This document shows, piece by piece, positions 1 through 10,931 of a DNA stretch of 64,000 nucleotides. Each line of letters begins with the position of its first letter. The first letter of the stretch is position 1. The DNA comes from Phycisphaerales bacterium (GTDB lineage: Bacteria > Planctomycetota > Phycisphaerae > Phycisphaerales > UBA1924): assembly GCA_030149165.1 (NCBI GenBank), contig JASBRY010000001.1, positions 1-64,000 of the forward strand, given 5' to 3'. The notes under the pieces were generated by a model. It ran no database searches. It saw nothing but the letters and a program-made list of their open reading frames with translations, and was not told the DNA's origin. Both the position numbers and the translations under genes were made by a program.

Positions 1-2077
<2,077 letters not shown>

Positions 2078-2179
2078 GACCAAGCGCCGATCCGTGATTG
2101 CTCGAAAGCAAGACACGCATCAGTTCATGTTCGGATCGACAATGGCCGCCCTCCTCTGCCGAGGGATCAGGACGACCAA

Positions 2180-2201
2180 CTGTCTCGTAGGCACGAGACA
2201 G
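2180..2201 (-). other. Perfect hairpin in the 23S leader
   Basis: CTGTCTCGT-AGGC-ACGAGACAG: 9-bp perfect inverted repeat with a 4-nt loop, about 100-125 nt upstream of the mature 23S 5' end. Confidence 0.6.
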
Positions 2202-2434
2202 CATCGTTCAGACGCATAAATGAGATTACTCGTTCGTATTCTCAATACAGTCTACATCCGGGTACTGAACCCGAAGTATCTGTATCTGCTCGTCGTCATT
2301 CGGTTGTCAAAGATGCTGGGAAGTCGAAGACCAGCTTCGATTCCCTCGCTCCTCTTCAATGAGTCGCGGGGAGATACTAGGTCTCACATTTCGTGGATCA
2401 AATTTGGAGGGCGACAATTCTGCAATTGGGATCA

Positions 2435-2450
2435 CAATTCTTGAGAATTG
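2435..2450. promoter_or_regulatory. Perfect 16-bp inverted repeat upstream of 23S
   Basis: CAATTCT-TG-AGAATTG; function unknown. Confidence 0.35.
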
Positions 2451-2526
2451 CTCCCGCTGGTTGGTGCTGAATGTGCGCCTTGGGGATCTTTGGAGAGCTC
2501 GGCGACACGGACGGTGATCCGGGTCC

Positions 2527-2552
2527 ATAAAAAACCCCGCTGGGAGCGGGGG
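2527..2552 (-). terminator. Rho-independent terminator of the pilM-type operon
   Basis: On the - strand: CCCCGCT-CCC-AGCGGGG followed by TTTTTT, just downstream of the 2589..4526 CDS. Confidence 0.85.
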
Positions 2553-2588
2553 AAATGGGCCTGGTTATGGGGGTCAGCAGATCTGGGA

Positions 2589-4526
2589 TCAAGGCTCGAT
2601 CGGGAGGAAGAGATCCGCGGCTGGGGATCTGGCGGGCTGACCGGTCGGGCGGAGGCTCGAGCGGGCGGCTTGGGAGGAGGAGGACTGGGCCTGCTCGTAG
2701 AGGGTGGTGCTGCGATCCTCGATCGGGCTTCTCTGGATAAGGGTGCCGTCGGGGAGTCGGAAGATCAAGGTGCTGACTTGCTGGTCTGCACGCAGAGCCG
2801 CGACTGGGTCGCTGGCGATCTGAACGAGGAATGTGTTGAGATTGATCGAGAGACGGTCGGGCGCGGTTGAGATCCCTGCTGGGGTGTCGGTATCTGCGTC
2901 GTCGTTGTTGAGTTTCTCGATGTATTCGGCGGCTTCATCGGCTTCCAGAGCGCCGGTGTCGAAGAGGACGAAATCACCTGAGACTCGGAGGTTCGCGGCG
3001 AGTGGTTGTCCCGGCTCGATGTTCATGGACGAGCGACGGTAGTAGCCGTAGTACATGGAGTAGAGCTCGACCTTTGCTTGTGGGAGGTCAGCGCCGGAGA
3101 TCGGCTGGGTCGCTTCGGTGACGAAGAAGAACTCCTTGGCCCCCACGGCGACTGGATCGGACCAGCTTGACCAATCTCCACGAGAGAATGGTTCGACGGT
3201 GAGTGCTTGCTGAGCGTCGTCGGTTTCGTCGAGGTACGGCCCCTTGCGGAAGTATGGGTTGTTGAGCACGACGCGGGTGCGGTAGCGATAGGTCGCGCCT
3301 GGTTTGACTCCGATGTCGTGCGCCCAGAGTTGGAGCGCGTCTTGGTTGAGGATGTCGGTTGCGCCTGCGGCGTCGGTATCCGCTTCGATGCCGAGGGCTT
3401 CGAGCTCATCTTTGATCTTGTCGATCTGGTCTTCGACGAAGTCGATTCGTTCTTTGTTGCGATCACGGCTGGTGCGTGGAGGAGTGCCTCCTGGATCTCG
3501 CGTGGAAGGGTTCTTTCCTGAGCGACCGCCGCTGGTACGACCTGAGGGTTGTGGCCGATTCCCGGCATTGTTGAGCTGATCGAGTTCAGCAGTGAGTCGG
3601 GTGAGTTGGCGCTGGAGGCGCTGGGTCTCGGTGAGCCCCTGGTTATCATCGAGCAGTTCGGATGGTGGGATCCACGCTGGGCCGGCGATGGTTGGTGGGT
3701 AACTCGGCTGCATGACTTGATGCGACGCATCCTGGGCACTGGCGATGATTTCGTTGAGTCGCACGAGTCCGTCGTCTTTGGTGACCGCTCCGGTTGGGAG
3801 CGGTGTGCCGGGAGGTGTGGTGATTGGTTGGGTTGATCCCCATGATCCATCCGCTTGGAGTTCTTGGCGCTGGACTTCGAGTCCCATGACGGCCATTCCG
3901 GTGGAGACCCAGAACAGGCGTGGAACGCCGGGGTAGCCGTCGTTGCCTTCGAGCACATCTCGGAGGGTCGCTCCAGAGAAGCTTGCTTCGATGGAGACTG
4001 TTGGCATGTCGAACGGCTGAGCTGCGGGAACGAAGTTGGCGTACTCAGGGACTTCGATTACGGCGTATGGGTCGAGTGTTCCCCACGAGGATGCGGCGAT
4101 CGGGGTCGAAGTTTCGGGGACTTGGAGTGGTTCGATGTTGGCGATGACATTGCTGTGGCCTTTGGGATCAAAGCCTGTGATATCGAGGGCTTGGGTGATG
4201 TCGAACCCCTCACCCAGCGCGACTGGGAGTTTGGTTTCGTTGTCGTTGCTGGATGCGAACGCGTTGTTGTAGCGATCGAGCAGCGCGACTGGTTGTACCT
4301 CTGGGAGTGAGGGTGAGGAATCGGAGATCTGACTCTGCAGAGCGCTCGCGGTCGAGGCGAGCTCGTTGTAGATCTGGTCAGGCGCGACTTCGCGTGATCC
4401 GGCTTTGACATTGTTCGGCGAGGTGACGAACTGCATGGAGATCACGGCGAGAAAGATCAGGACGGTGAGTCCGAGGACGGCTTTCTCGATGTGCTGCGCG
4501 ATTGGGTTGACGCCTTTGAGTTTCAT
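2589..4526 (-). CDS. Membrane-anchored protein of a PilM-type operon, function unknown
   Basis: 645-aa ORF with one N-terminal TM helix (AVLGLTVLIFLAVISMQFV) and coiled-coil/Pro-Ser-rich parts; same strand as and adjacent to the pilM-like genes. Confidence 0.8.
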   Translation of the reverse strand: MKLKGVNPIAQHIEKAVLGLTVLIFLAVISMQFVTSPNNVKAGSREVAPDQIYNELASTASALQSQISDSSPSLPEVQPVALLDRYNNAFASSNDNETKLPVALGEGFDITQALDITGFDPKGHSNVIANIEPLQVPETSTPIAASSWGTLDPYAVIEVPEYANFVPAAQPFDMPTVSIEASFSGATLRDVLEGNDGYPGVPRLFWVSTGMAVMGLEVQRQELQADGSWGSTQPITTPPGTPLPTGAVTKDDGLVRLNEIIASAQDASHQVMQPSYPPTIAGPAWIPPSELLDDNQGLTETQRLQRQLTRLTAELDQLNNAGNRPQPSGRTSGGRSGKNPSTRDPGGTPPRTSRDRNKERIDFVEDQIDKIKDELEALGIEADTDAAGATDILNQDALQLWAHDIGVKPGATYRYRTRVVLNNPYFRKGPYLDETDDAQQALTVEPFSRGDWSSWSDPVAVGAKEFFFVTEATQPISGADLPQAKVELYSMYYGYYRRSSMNIEPGQPLAANLRVSGDFVLFDTGALEADEAAEYIEKLNNDDADTDTPAGISTAPDRLSINLNTFLVQIASDPVAALRADQQVSTLIFRLPDGTLIQRSPIEDRSTTLYEQAQSSSSQAARSSLRPTGQPARSPAADLFLPIEP

Positions 4527-4601
4527 GATTGGTTCTCGATTGCGTGTGGTTGTTGGTCTGGGTGCGAGTCTGGGTGGATTGTTCTTGGATGCTTTGTTTG
4601 A

Positions 4602-5960
4602 TTAGCCGTCGGAGAAATCTTCGTTCTGCTCGAGCGGGATTCCCAGTGTGGTTTTGACGGTGTCGGGCATGAGGTCCTTGGTCCAAGCCCGGAGCCAGAC
4701 GGTTTCGATTTTGAGGTGGGCGCGGACGACATGGTCATCGCCGTAGTAGTAGCCTTCGAGGAGTGCTTCTTCGACATTCACTTGTTCGAGGTCGACATCG
4801 ACGACGGTCATGTAGTTGGTCTTTCCGAGTGCGTCGAAGAGTGCCGGGAGTTTTTCCGATGACGCGATGACGGTCATCTCGGCGTAGCGGACATCGAACG
4901 CATCGTTGGGTTGCTGGTTGCGTCCGGTGTAGACCTTGAACTGATCCTCGTTGTTGGTTGTCGGGGTGCTTGATCCACGACCACCACGGCTTCCACGACC
5001 ACCGAAGTCATCGATGTTCACATCGATGACTGCGTCGGCGACGAGGAACTTATCAACACGGATTCGTTCGATGTGCTTGATCGGCGCGTCGGGGACCGCG
5101 AGGGAGACCCCTGATTGATCCGTGTTGGCGGCACCAACGGCGCGGAGGATGTCGGAGATGATCCAGTAGTCCCAGACCCAGGTGTAGACGCTGGACTCGG
5201 TGATCGAGTCGTATCCCGGCTCGGTGATGGGGACATGAGAGTATCCATCTTCGGGCTGTGCGGTCTGGATCGCGCCGAGCGGGCAGTAGAACGCGATGGA
5301 CTCAGCGCGACCGGCGTATTCACCCAAGCGGCGCTTGATGAGGTCTTGCTCGAGGCGCTTTGCGTCCTCTTCGGAGACTCGTCCATCGGCGCTGGTCGCG
5401 GCGTAGGACTCCTCTTGTTGCTTTTTGTACTGACTCAGCGATGAAGCGAGCGCGATCGGATCGGGAGCGCTCCCGGCATTGAGCTTGCGGAGCAATCGCT
5501 CGTAGATCGATGGGGCTTCAGCGGTTCCCGCGACGAGTTGTCCGAGTTTGTATCCGTTGCGGCGTAGCTCGCTCGCGGACTCTGCTTTGGGGAGCAGGTT
5601 GTCAACAGGGACATCGTGGTTCGCTTGGTTGAACGCGGTCCCACGCTCGATGACTTCATCGACCTGCGCTTCGCGTTGTTCTTTGCGGTCCTTGTAGAAG
5701 CGGGTCACGATCGCGTTGGGCGCGCGTGACTCGGTGAGCGGCTGCTCGTCTTTGAGCACTCGTGGGAGTGTGTAATCCACGGTGCTTGCTTGCGTGAGCT
5801 TGCGCTTCTCGTCGCTGTAGGCTTTGGCTGCTTTTTCCTGGATGGATGAGTTCCATCCATTGGAGAAGAACCATCCGACAGGGAGCAGGATGACGATGAG
5901 GGCGATCGAGATGACGATCAGCAGGTTCGCTTTGATCCATGCGAGGATATTGCCGGCCAT
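4602..5960 (-). CDS. Amuc_1100-like / pilus-associated single-pass membrane protein
   Basis: 452 aa, N-terminal TM (LLIVISIALIVILLPVGWFF) followed by a coiled-coil region; start overlaps the pilM stop (TAATG). Family call rests on architecture and context. Confidence 0.6.
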   Translation of the reverse strand: MAGNILAWIKANLLIVISIALIVILLPVGWFFSNGWNSSIQEKAAKAYSDEKRKLTQASTVDYTLPRVLKDEQPLTESRAPNAIVTRFYKDRKEQREAQVDEVIERGTAFNQANHDVPVDNLLPKAESASELRRNGYKLGQLVAGTAEAPSIYERLLRKLNAGSAPDPIALASSLSQYKKQQEESYAATSADGRVSEEDAKRLEQDLIKRRLGEYAGRAESIAFYCPLGAIQTAQPEDGYSHVPITEPGYDSITESSVYTWVWDYWIISDILRAVGAANTDQSGVSLAVPDAPIKHIERIRVDKFLVADAVIDVNIDDFGGRGSRGGRGSSTPTTNNEDQFKVYTGRNQQPNDAFDVRYAEMTVIASSEKLPALFDALGKTNYMTVVDVDLEQVNVEEALLEGYYYGDDHVVRAHLKIETVWLRAWTKDLMPDTVKTTLGIPLEQNEDFSDG

Positions 5961-7894
5961 TAGTCGTCTCCTTGCGCGTTTGCGAGATCAAGCACGGCGT
6001 ACCAGGTCATGGTGACGCGTGTCATGTATTCAGGTGTCGGTTGTGGTTGGAAATCGAACGGCGCGAGACTCTTTAAATCTGAAGAATCGCTAAAGCCACC
6101 GGTGGGTCGTGGTCTACTAGTAGGGATTGGGTTTCGTGGACTCCCGCGGCCAATTGAGGTGACTTCATCGGTCGACCAGTACGCGTTGGGGTCGTACTTG
6201 ATCGCGTAGAGGGATTGGATTTCTGGGAGTTTGTCTCTCAGGATGGGTTCGACGATGTCGTCGCGGAAGCCGCCGAGGGTGGAGTTGGGGAGCGGGATAT
6301 CGAAGACTGCGGTGACTTTGACTCGGCGGAGATTCCCGATGCTCTGCTCGAAAGCCCCTGCACCTGGGGTGTCTGGATCGCCTCGTCTACCACTCGGGCG
6401 GTCTCCTGTTGGAGCGTTGAGGAAATCGGTGTTGAGTGATACAAGTTGGATCGGGTTGTTCTCTCCGAGCTGAGCGCCGATGGGTGATCCTGCTTGGACT
6501 TGCTCGGCGGCGCCTTGCTTGACCATGGACATCAGTGATGCGGTGTCGGCGAGGACTGCGGAGTAGAGGGCGCGGTCATCGACGAGACTCACAATCTCGG
6601 CGGCTTGCATGGAGACTTTGGCATCGGAGGTGACGCCGGCTTCAGTGGCTCGTTCTGCGAGCAGGTTGGCTTCGCTGATGACTGAACCGATGACTGGAGG
6701 ACGCTGGGCGCCTTCGAACGCGGTCGAGTCGAGGAGCGGGCGGATGAACATCGCGCCTGCAGCGGCAGCGGCGAGTCCGGCGCCAACAGCAAAGTACGGC
6801 ACTTTGCGTTTCCACATCGCTTCCTTGAGGACGCTGACGGGCATGAGGTTCGCGAGGAGTGGTGCTTTACCAAAGACCTGATTGGCGCAGCCGTAGGCGG
6901 TGGCCATGTTCACGCTGGATGCTTGGAACTCTCCGGCGCGTGGGCCTTCCATGGAGAGTTTCTTGAACTGCTCGAGTCGGTAGACATCGAGTTGGAGTTG
7001 TTGCTTGAGGTACTTGCGGAGACCTGGGAGACGGAATGTGGATCCGAGTCCGATGAGGCGCTTGAGGTCCGCGTCGGCATGGACGGATTGGTAGAACCCG
7101 ATGGATCGTTGGATCTCTCCGACGATGTCGGAGAAGACTGGGCGCATCGCTTGGAACACATGGCGCGCGTGCTTGGATTGATCGGATTCTCTCTTGAGCT
7201 TCTCGGCTTTGGAGTACGAGAGCTTGAAGGCGCTGACGAGCGCTTCGGTAAACTGGTGACCACCGATCGGGAAGGTACGGACCCACACGCGTCCGGCTTC
7301 GGCGATGATCATGTCGGTCGAGACGGTCCCGATGTCGAGGATGATGGTGCCTGGGGTGTCTTCGGTGAATCCGAGGTCCACGGCGAGCGCGTTGTACGCC
7401 GCGACTGGTGAGAGCGTCGCGAGCTCTGGTGTGATCCCCACATCGTTGAGCATCGCGAGTTGCTCGGCGATCTTTTGACGCGTGACGGCGAAGATCCCGA
7501 CCTCGATGTCAGGAGAGTCTGGGGATACGAAGGTCTGGTAGTCCCATTCGACCTCTTCGAGCGGGAATGGGATCTGCTGGACGGCTTCGAACTTGACGAT
7601 GTCGGGTACCTTCTTGGGTTCGACAGGAGGGAGCGTCGCGAAGCGTGCGAAGGACTGGTGTCCTGGGATCGAGATCGAGACGCGCTCGTTGGTGAGGTCG
7701 TGCTTGGAGACGAGGGTTCCCAAAGCGACACGCATCGCGTCGTTCTGATCGAGTTCAGGGGTCGAGAGCACGCGAGGGTGATTGATGACGGCGAAGTCGA
7801 GGACTTTGAGGTTGCCCCCATCATTTTCGACCTTCAGGGCTTTGATTGCCCCGTAGCCCATTTCGATTCCCCAGCAGATGTTTGATGAAGCCAT
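5960..7894 (-). CDS. pilM: Type IV pilus assembly protein PilM (long form)
   Basis: ASKHA fold pattern typical of PilM (CWGIEMGYGAIKALKV..., GTIILDIGTVSTDMIIAEAGRVWVRTFPIGG) plus a ~280-aa C-terminal extension; start set at MASSN. Confidence 0.85.
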   Translation of the reverse strand: MASSNICWGIEMGYGAIKALKVENDGGNLKVLDFAVINHPRVLSTPELDQNDAMRVALGTLVSKHDLTNERVSISIPGHQSFARFATLPPVEPKKVPDIVKFEAVQQIPFPLEEVEWDYQTFVSPDSPDIEVGIFAVTRQKIAEQLAMLNDVGITPELATLSPVAAYNALAVDLGFTEDTPGTIILDIGTVSTDMIIAEAGRVWVRTFPIGGHQFTEALVSAFKLSYSKAEKLKRESDQSKHARHVFQAMRPVFSDIVGEIQRSIGFYQSVHADADLKRLIGLGSTFRLPGLRKYLKQQLQLDVYRLEQFKKLSMEGPRAGEFQASSVNMATAYGCANQVFGKAPLLANLMPVSVLKEAMWKRKVPYFAVGAGLAAAAAGAMFIRPLLDSTAFEGAQRPPVIGSVISEANLLAERATEAGVTSDAKVSMQAAEIVSLVDDRALYSAVLADTASLMSMVKQGAAEQVQAGSPIGAQLGENNPIQLVSLNTDFLNAPTGDRPSGRRGDPDTPGAGAFEQSIGNLRRVKVTAVFDIPLPNSTLGGFRDDIVEPILRDKLPEIQSLYAIKYDPNAYWSTDEVTSIGRGSPRNPIPTSRPRPTGGFSDSSDLKSLAPFDFQPQPTPEYMTRVTMTWYAVLDLANAQGDD

Positions 7895-8106
7895 GACTTC
7901 TCCGGTTCGGATCAGGTTCGGATGGCGCGGCACGGTAGTGCGGCGTGGGCAGGATGGTATTCAACCGGTTTGCCTGTGCCCACCATACGATGAAATCGAG
8001 CCCGAGATGCGGGCTTGTGTGGGGTTGTGACAGTCGTGTGACAAACGGTTGTGTTTGTACGGAATGGGTCGAGCCGCTTTAGAACTCGATATTTAGAACA
8101 CGGTGT

Positions 8107-9477
8107 TTAGAACATGGCGAGTGCGGCGCTGGAGACGAAGGCGGTGCCGTTGGGGTCCATCGCGGCGGCGTAGTTCAGGAGTTCGACCTTTTCGGGGTTG
8201 GTGACACGCATCGCGGCGGCCATATTCCCAAGTGAGCACCAGCGGGTTGGGTTTTGCTGCCAGCTGATGGATCCGATGAGGTCGTCGATCTTCTTCTCTG
8301 TAAAAAGCTTGAGCATCTCGTGATCGTGGGTTGCGACCTTGGTGCGGAACGCGGCGGCGGCTTCGTCCTCTCCGGCGAGGGCTTGGTTGTCTCCGAATGC
8401 GGGTCCCACATGCGAGAGATCGGCGCTGGAGATGATGAGGGTTTTGCCTGGAAGTTCGGAGACGGCTTTATTGAGGGCTTCGACGAACGGATCCAGATCG
8501 AGTCCTGTGCCGTCGTACGAGGCGCCGGAGTTGACGACTGGATCATGGACGAGCGCGGCGAAGACCTTGGGGTAGTTCCCGCTGTCGTCTTGACCGAAAA
8601 TGTGCTGGATCCATGGCATATGGAGCTCAATGGAGTGCTCGTTTTCGTGGTCGTAGCGGTTTTCGAAGAGTTTGGAGGCGTTTTCTTCTCCGAGTGCGGA
8701 TTTGAGCTTGTCGGTGAGTTCTTCGTCGACATTGCAGACGCCGAGTGGTGATTCGTAGCCTTTATTACAGCCGCAGACACCTGTGGACTGTCCGAAGTGG
8801 TTGGTTCCGAGGATGATGACGCGGTCTGGTCGATCGACGGTGCGGAGTCGGCCGTAGATGTTCGCGTAGTTCATCCAGCCTCGTGCGTAGTCGATGTGGG
8901 GCGCAACGATGGCTTTGGGGAGGGTGTCAAAGGCGGGGCTTTCGACTTCCTTGAGCGCGTCGTCGATCCATTTGTCCATCACTTCGCGGAGCTTTGCGGG
9001 GCCTTCTGCGGATTTTTGTTCGTCTGTGGTGTCTTCGCCGTGCTCTTGCATGACGAGCATGTCGGCGAACTGAGCGGTCGCGCCTGGAGGGAGGAGCTCG
9101 GAAGCGTCGAACTGCGCGTGCATTTGGGTTTGCATTTCGTCAAAGACTGGTCCGAAGAGGAATCCGGCGTCGTCGAGCTGCGCGACGAGGTTTTCGAGCA
9201 TTGAGCGTTCAAGGCCGTTCCCGACTTGCTCAACGAGCTGATCGATGGTCTTTGAGCCGTCGAGGAGGGGGATGACCTGCTGGAACGCGGGATGGGTGAC
9301 GACCATTTTCGGGGAGATTTGTTGGGCGTCGGTGAGTCCGAGCATGACGACCTGGTTGCCTTGCGGGTCTTTGGCGGGGAGGGGGACTCCGCGGACCTTG
9401 CGGATTTTAGGGCTTTGTTGGTGTGCCGCATTGGGATCAAAGACTGGTTGCTCTGGTTGTTGTGGCCGGTCGGTCAT
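8107..9477 (-). CDS. MEMO1 family / AmmeMemoRadiSam system protein B-like, with an N-terminal winged-helix (PqqD/RRE-like) region
   Basis: MEMO motifs APHIDYARG..., VIILGTNHFG, ENEHSIELHMPWI, ISSADLSHVGPAFG; the N-terminal ~110 aa resemble a PqqD-like domain (HPAFQQVIPLLDGSKTIDQLVEQV). Confidence 0.85.
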   Translation of the reverse strand: MTDRPQQPEQPVFDPNAAHQQSPKIRKVRGVPLPAKDPQGNQVVMLGLTDAQQISPKMVVTHPAFQQVIPLLDGSKTIDQLVEQVGNGLERSMLENLVAQLDDAGFLFGPVFDEMQTQMHAQFDASELLPPGATAQFADMLVMQEHGEDTTDEQKSAEGPAKLREVMDKWIDDALKEVESPAFDTLPKAIVAPHIDYARGWMNYANIYGRLRTVDRPDRVIILGTNHFGQSTGVCGCNKGYESPLGVCNVDEELTDKLKSALGEENASKLFENRYDHENEHSIELHMPWIQHIFGQDDSGNYPKVFAALVHDPVVNSGASYDGTGLDLDPFVEALNKAVSELPGKTLIISSADLSHVGPAFGDNQALAGEDEAAAAFRTKVATHDHEMLKLFTEKKIDDLIGSISWQQNPTRWCSLGNMAAAMRVTNPEKVELLNYAAAMDPNGTAFVSSAALAMF

Positions 9478-9699
9478 ATGGGTTCTCCAGATCGGAGTGG
9501 GATGAATCGGGTGTTGGACGCGGATACGAAGCTGCGTCGCGATAGGGTCGGTAAGACTCTAGGGGTGCATGAATTGGATTCCTTGGGATTCGGGGCTAAA
9601 CTTCTCGTCCTGCTCAGATTGAGCGGGATATGAAGGACTTCACCTCGGCGTGCGAGTGGATCGGCGCTGTGATAGGACTGTATTGAACAGGAACCAGCC

Positions 9700-10017
9700 A
9701 TGATCGACACACTCTCCGCCGGCGACACGATTACCCTCACGATTGACAAGGTTCCCGCGAACAAGGCGGCGTGTGACACAATCGTCCGCATGATGCGTCG
9801 TGATCCGGACATCAAGCGTTCGCTCGCTCGTGCTCAGCGCATGCGTCGTCAGCGCATGCACTCGTATGTTCGTGGTGGACGCATGTGGTACTCACGCGAG
9901 AAAGCCGCGAAGATTGCGGTTTGCGAGCAAGGCAAAACCTGGAACATGGTTTTCACCAACGACATCTCTCCTGATCTGGGATCGGTTGAGCAGTACCTCT
10001 CGATTTCCAAGTCGTGA
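9700..10017 (+). CDS. Conserved-looking small basic protein, function unknown
   Basis: 105-aa ORF with an upstream ribosome-binding-like region (aacaggaaccagcc); Arg/Met-rich centre. Confidence 0.7.
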   Translation: MIDTLSAGDTITLTIDKVPANKAACDTIVRMMRRDPDIKRSLARAQRMRRQRMHSYVRGGRMWYSREKAAKIAVCEQGKTWNMVFTNDISPDLGSVEQYLSISKS

Positions 10018-10067
10018 TCGGTGCTCGTTTTTTCGAGCGAATCCATACAACTTGATTGGAGCTTTTG

Positions 10068-10589
10068 ATGAATAGCTTGCGTGACACACTGCGGATTTCT
10101 CTTGCGGGGTTAGCGATCGGTGCGTTTGCGCTTGGTGGTTGTGTTGAAACCAGCAGCAACCACGATGATGCGCATGCAGATCATGATCACGACGACCATG
10201 CTGGTCATGATCACGCTGATGAAGCGACTGAAGAGGTCCGCGTTGATGTGTACGAGGGGATCATGGGCGAGCTCTCGTTCATTCCTGAAGCGGGCGATAC
10301 CAAGCGACATCCGAAGATTCATCATGTGCACATCCCAACCTTCAAAAAGGATGATGGGACCATCGCGATGACACCTGATGGGATTCCAGGGATGCGCTCG
10401 ATGACCATGGAGTTCCCGCTTGCTGAGGGTGTTTCGCTTGACGGATTTGCGGTCGGCGACAAGGTGATGTTTGACTTTGCGGTCAACTGGGGAGGACGCG
10501 TCGCGTGGGAAGTGACGAACATCGAGAAGCTCGATGCTTCGACGGAGATTGATTACTCCAACGCGAAGGCGGAAGATCTCGAGCCTTGA
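10068..10589 (+). CDS. Lipoprotein with a His/Asp-rich segment and a CusF-like copper-binding domain
   Basis: Signal plus lipobox-like FALGGC; HDDAHADHDHDDHAGHDHADE; C-terminal MTMEFPL...GDKVMFDFAV typical of CusF/copper-binding domains. Confidence 0.8.
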   Translation: MNSLRDTLRISLAGLAIGAFALGGCVETSSNHDDAHADHDHDDHAGHDHADEATEEVRVDVYEGIMGELSFIPEAGDTKRHPKIHHVHIPTFKKDDGTIAMTPDGIPGMRSMTMEFPLAEGVSLDGFAVGDKVMFDFAVNWGGRVAWEVTNIEKLDASTEIDYSNAKAEDLEP

Positions 10590-10624
10590 GTCTTGATCAC
10601 ATCTGAACACTTGAACCATACTTC

Positions 10625-10648
10625 AACCACGCGTGAGCGTGGTTTTTT
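10625..10648 (+). terminator. Rho-independent terminator
   Basis: CCACGC-GTGA-GCGTGG-TTTTTT downstream of the CusF-like gene. Confidence 0.8.
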
Positions 10649-10686
10649 GAATGGTTCTCGAGCTGATGAAGTGTGGTGTGGATGAT

Positions 10687-10724
10687 AAAAAACCCGGCGT
10701 CCAGCACTAAGGCCAAACGCCGAG
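10687..10724 (-). terminator. Probable terminator for the UDG transcript
   Basis: - strand: CGGCGT...ACGCCGGGTTTTTT. Confidence 0.55.
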
Positions 10725-10931
10725 TCTCGTGGGGGTCGGGAGGGAACAGACCATACAGCGATATTCAATGGATCATCTTCGATCGTGCTGTAACAGTCTT
10801 GATTGGTGCAGGGATTTGAGAACCAAATCCCAGTGCGAGATGCACATCACCATGTTCGCATCAGGATTTGATGCGGTTTCTTTCAGTTGTAAAAATAGTC
10901 AACTTCTTTGTCAATCGATTCGATGCAGGAA

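Noticed and set aside
2281-2310. Possible -35 TTGACA (reverse complement at 2305-2310) for 23S
   Set aside because: No convincing -10 element at 16-18 bp spacing, so not called as a promoter.
10021-10040. GCTCG-TTTTTT-CGAGC hairpin considered as a terminator
   Set aside because: T tract is in the loop and the stem is only 5 bp; the next gene starts about 30 nt later.
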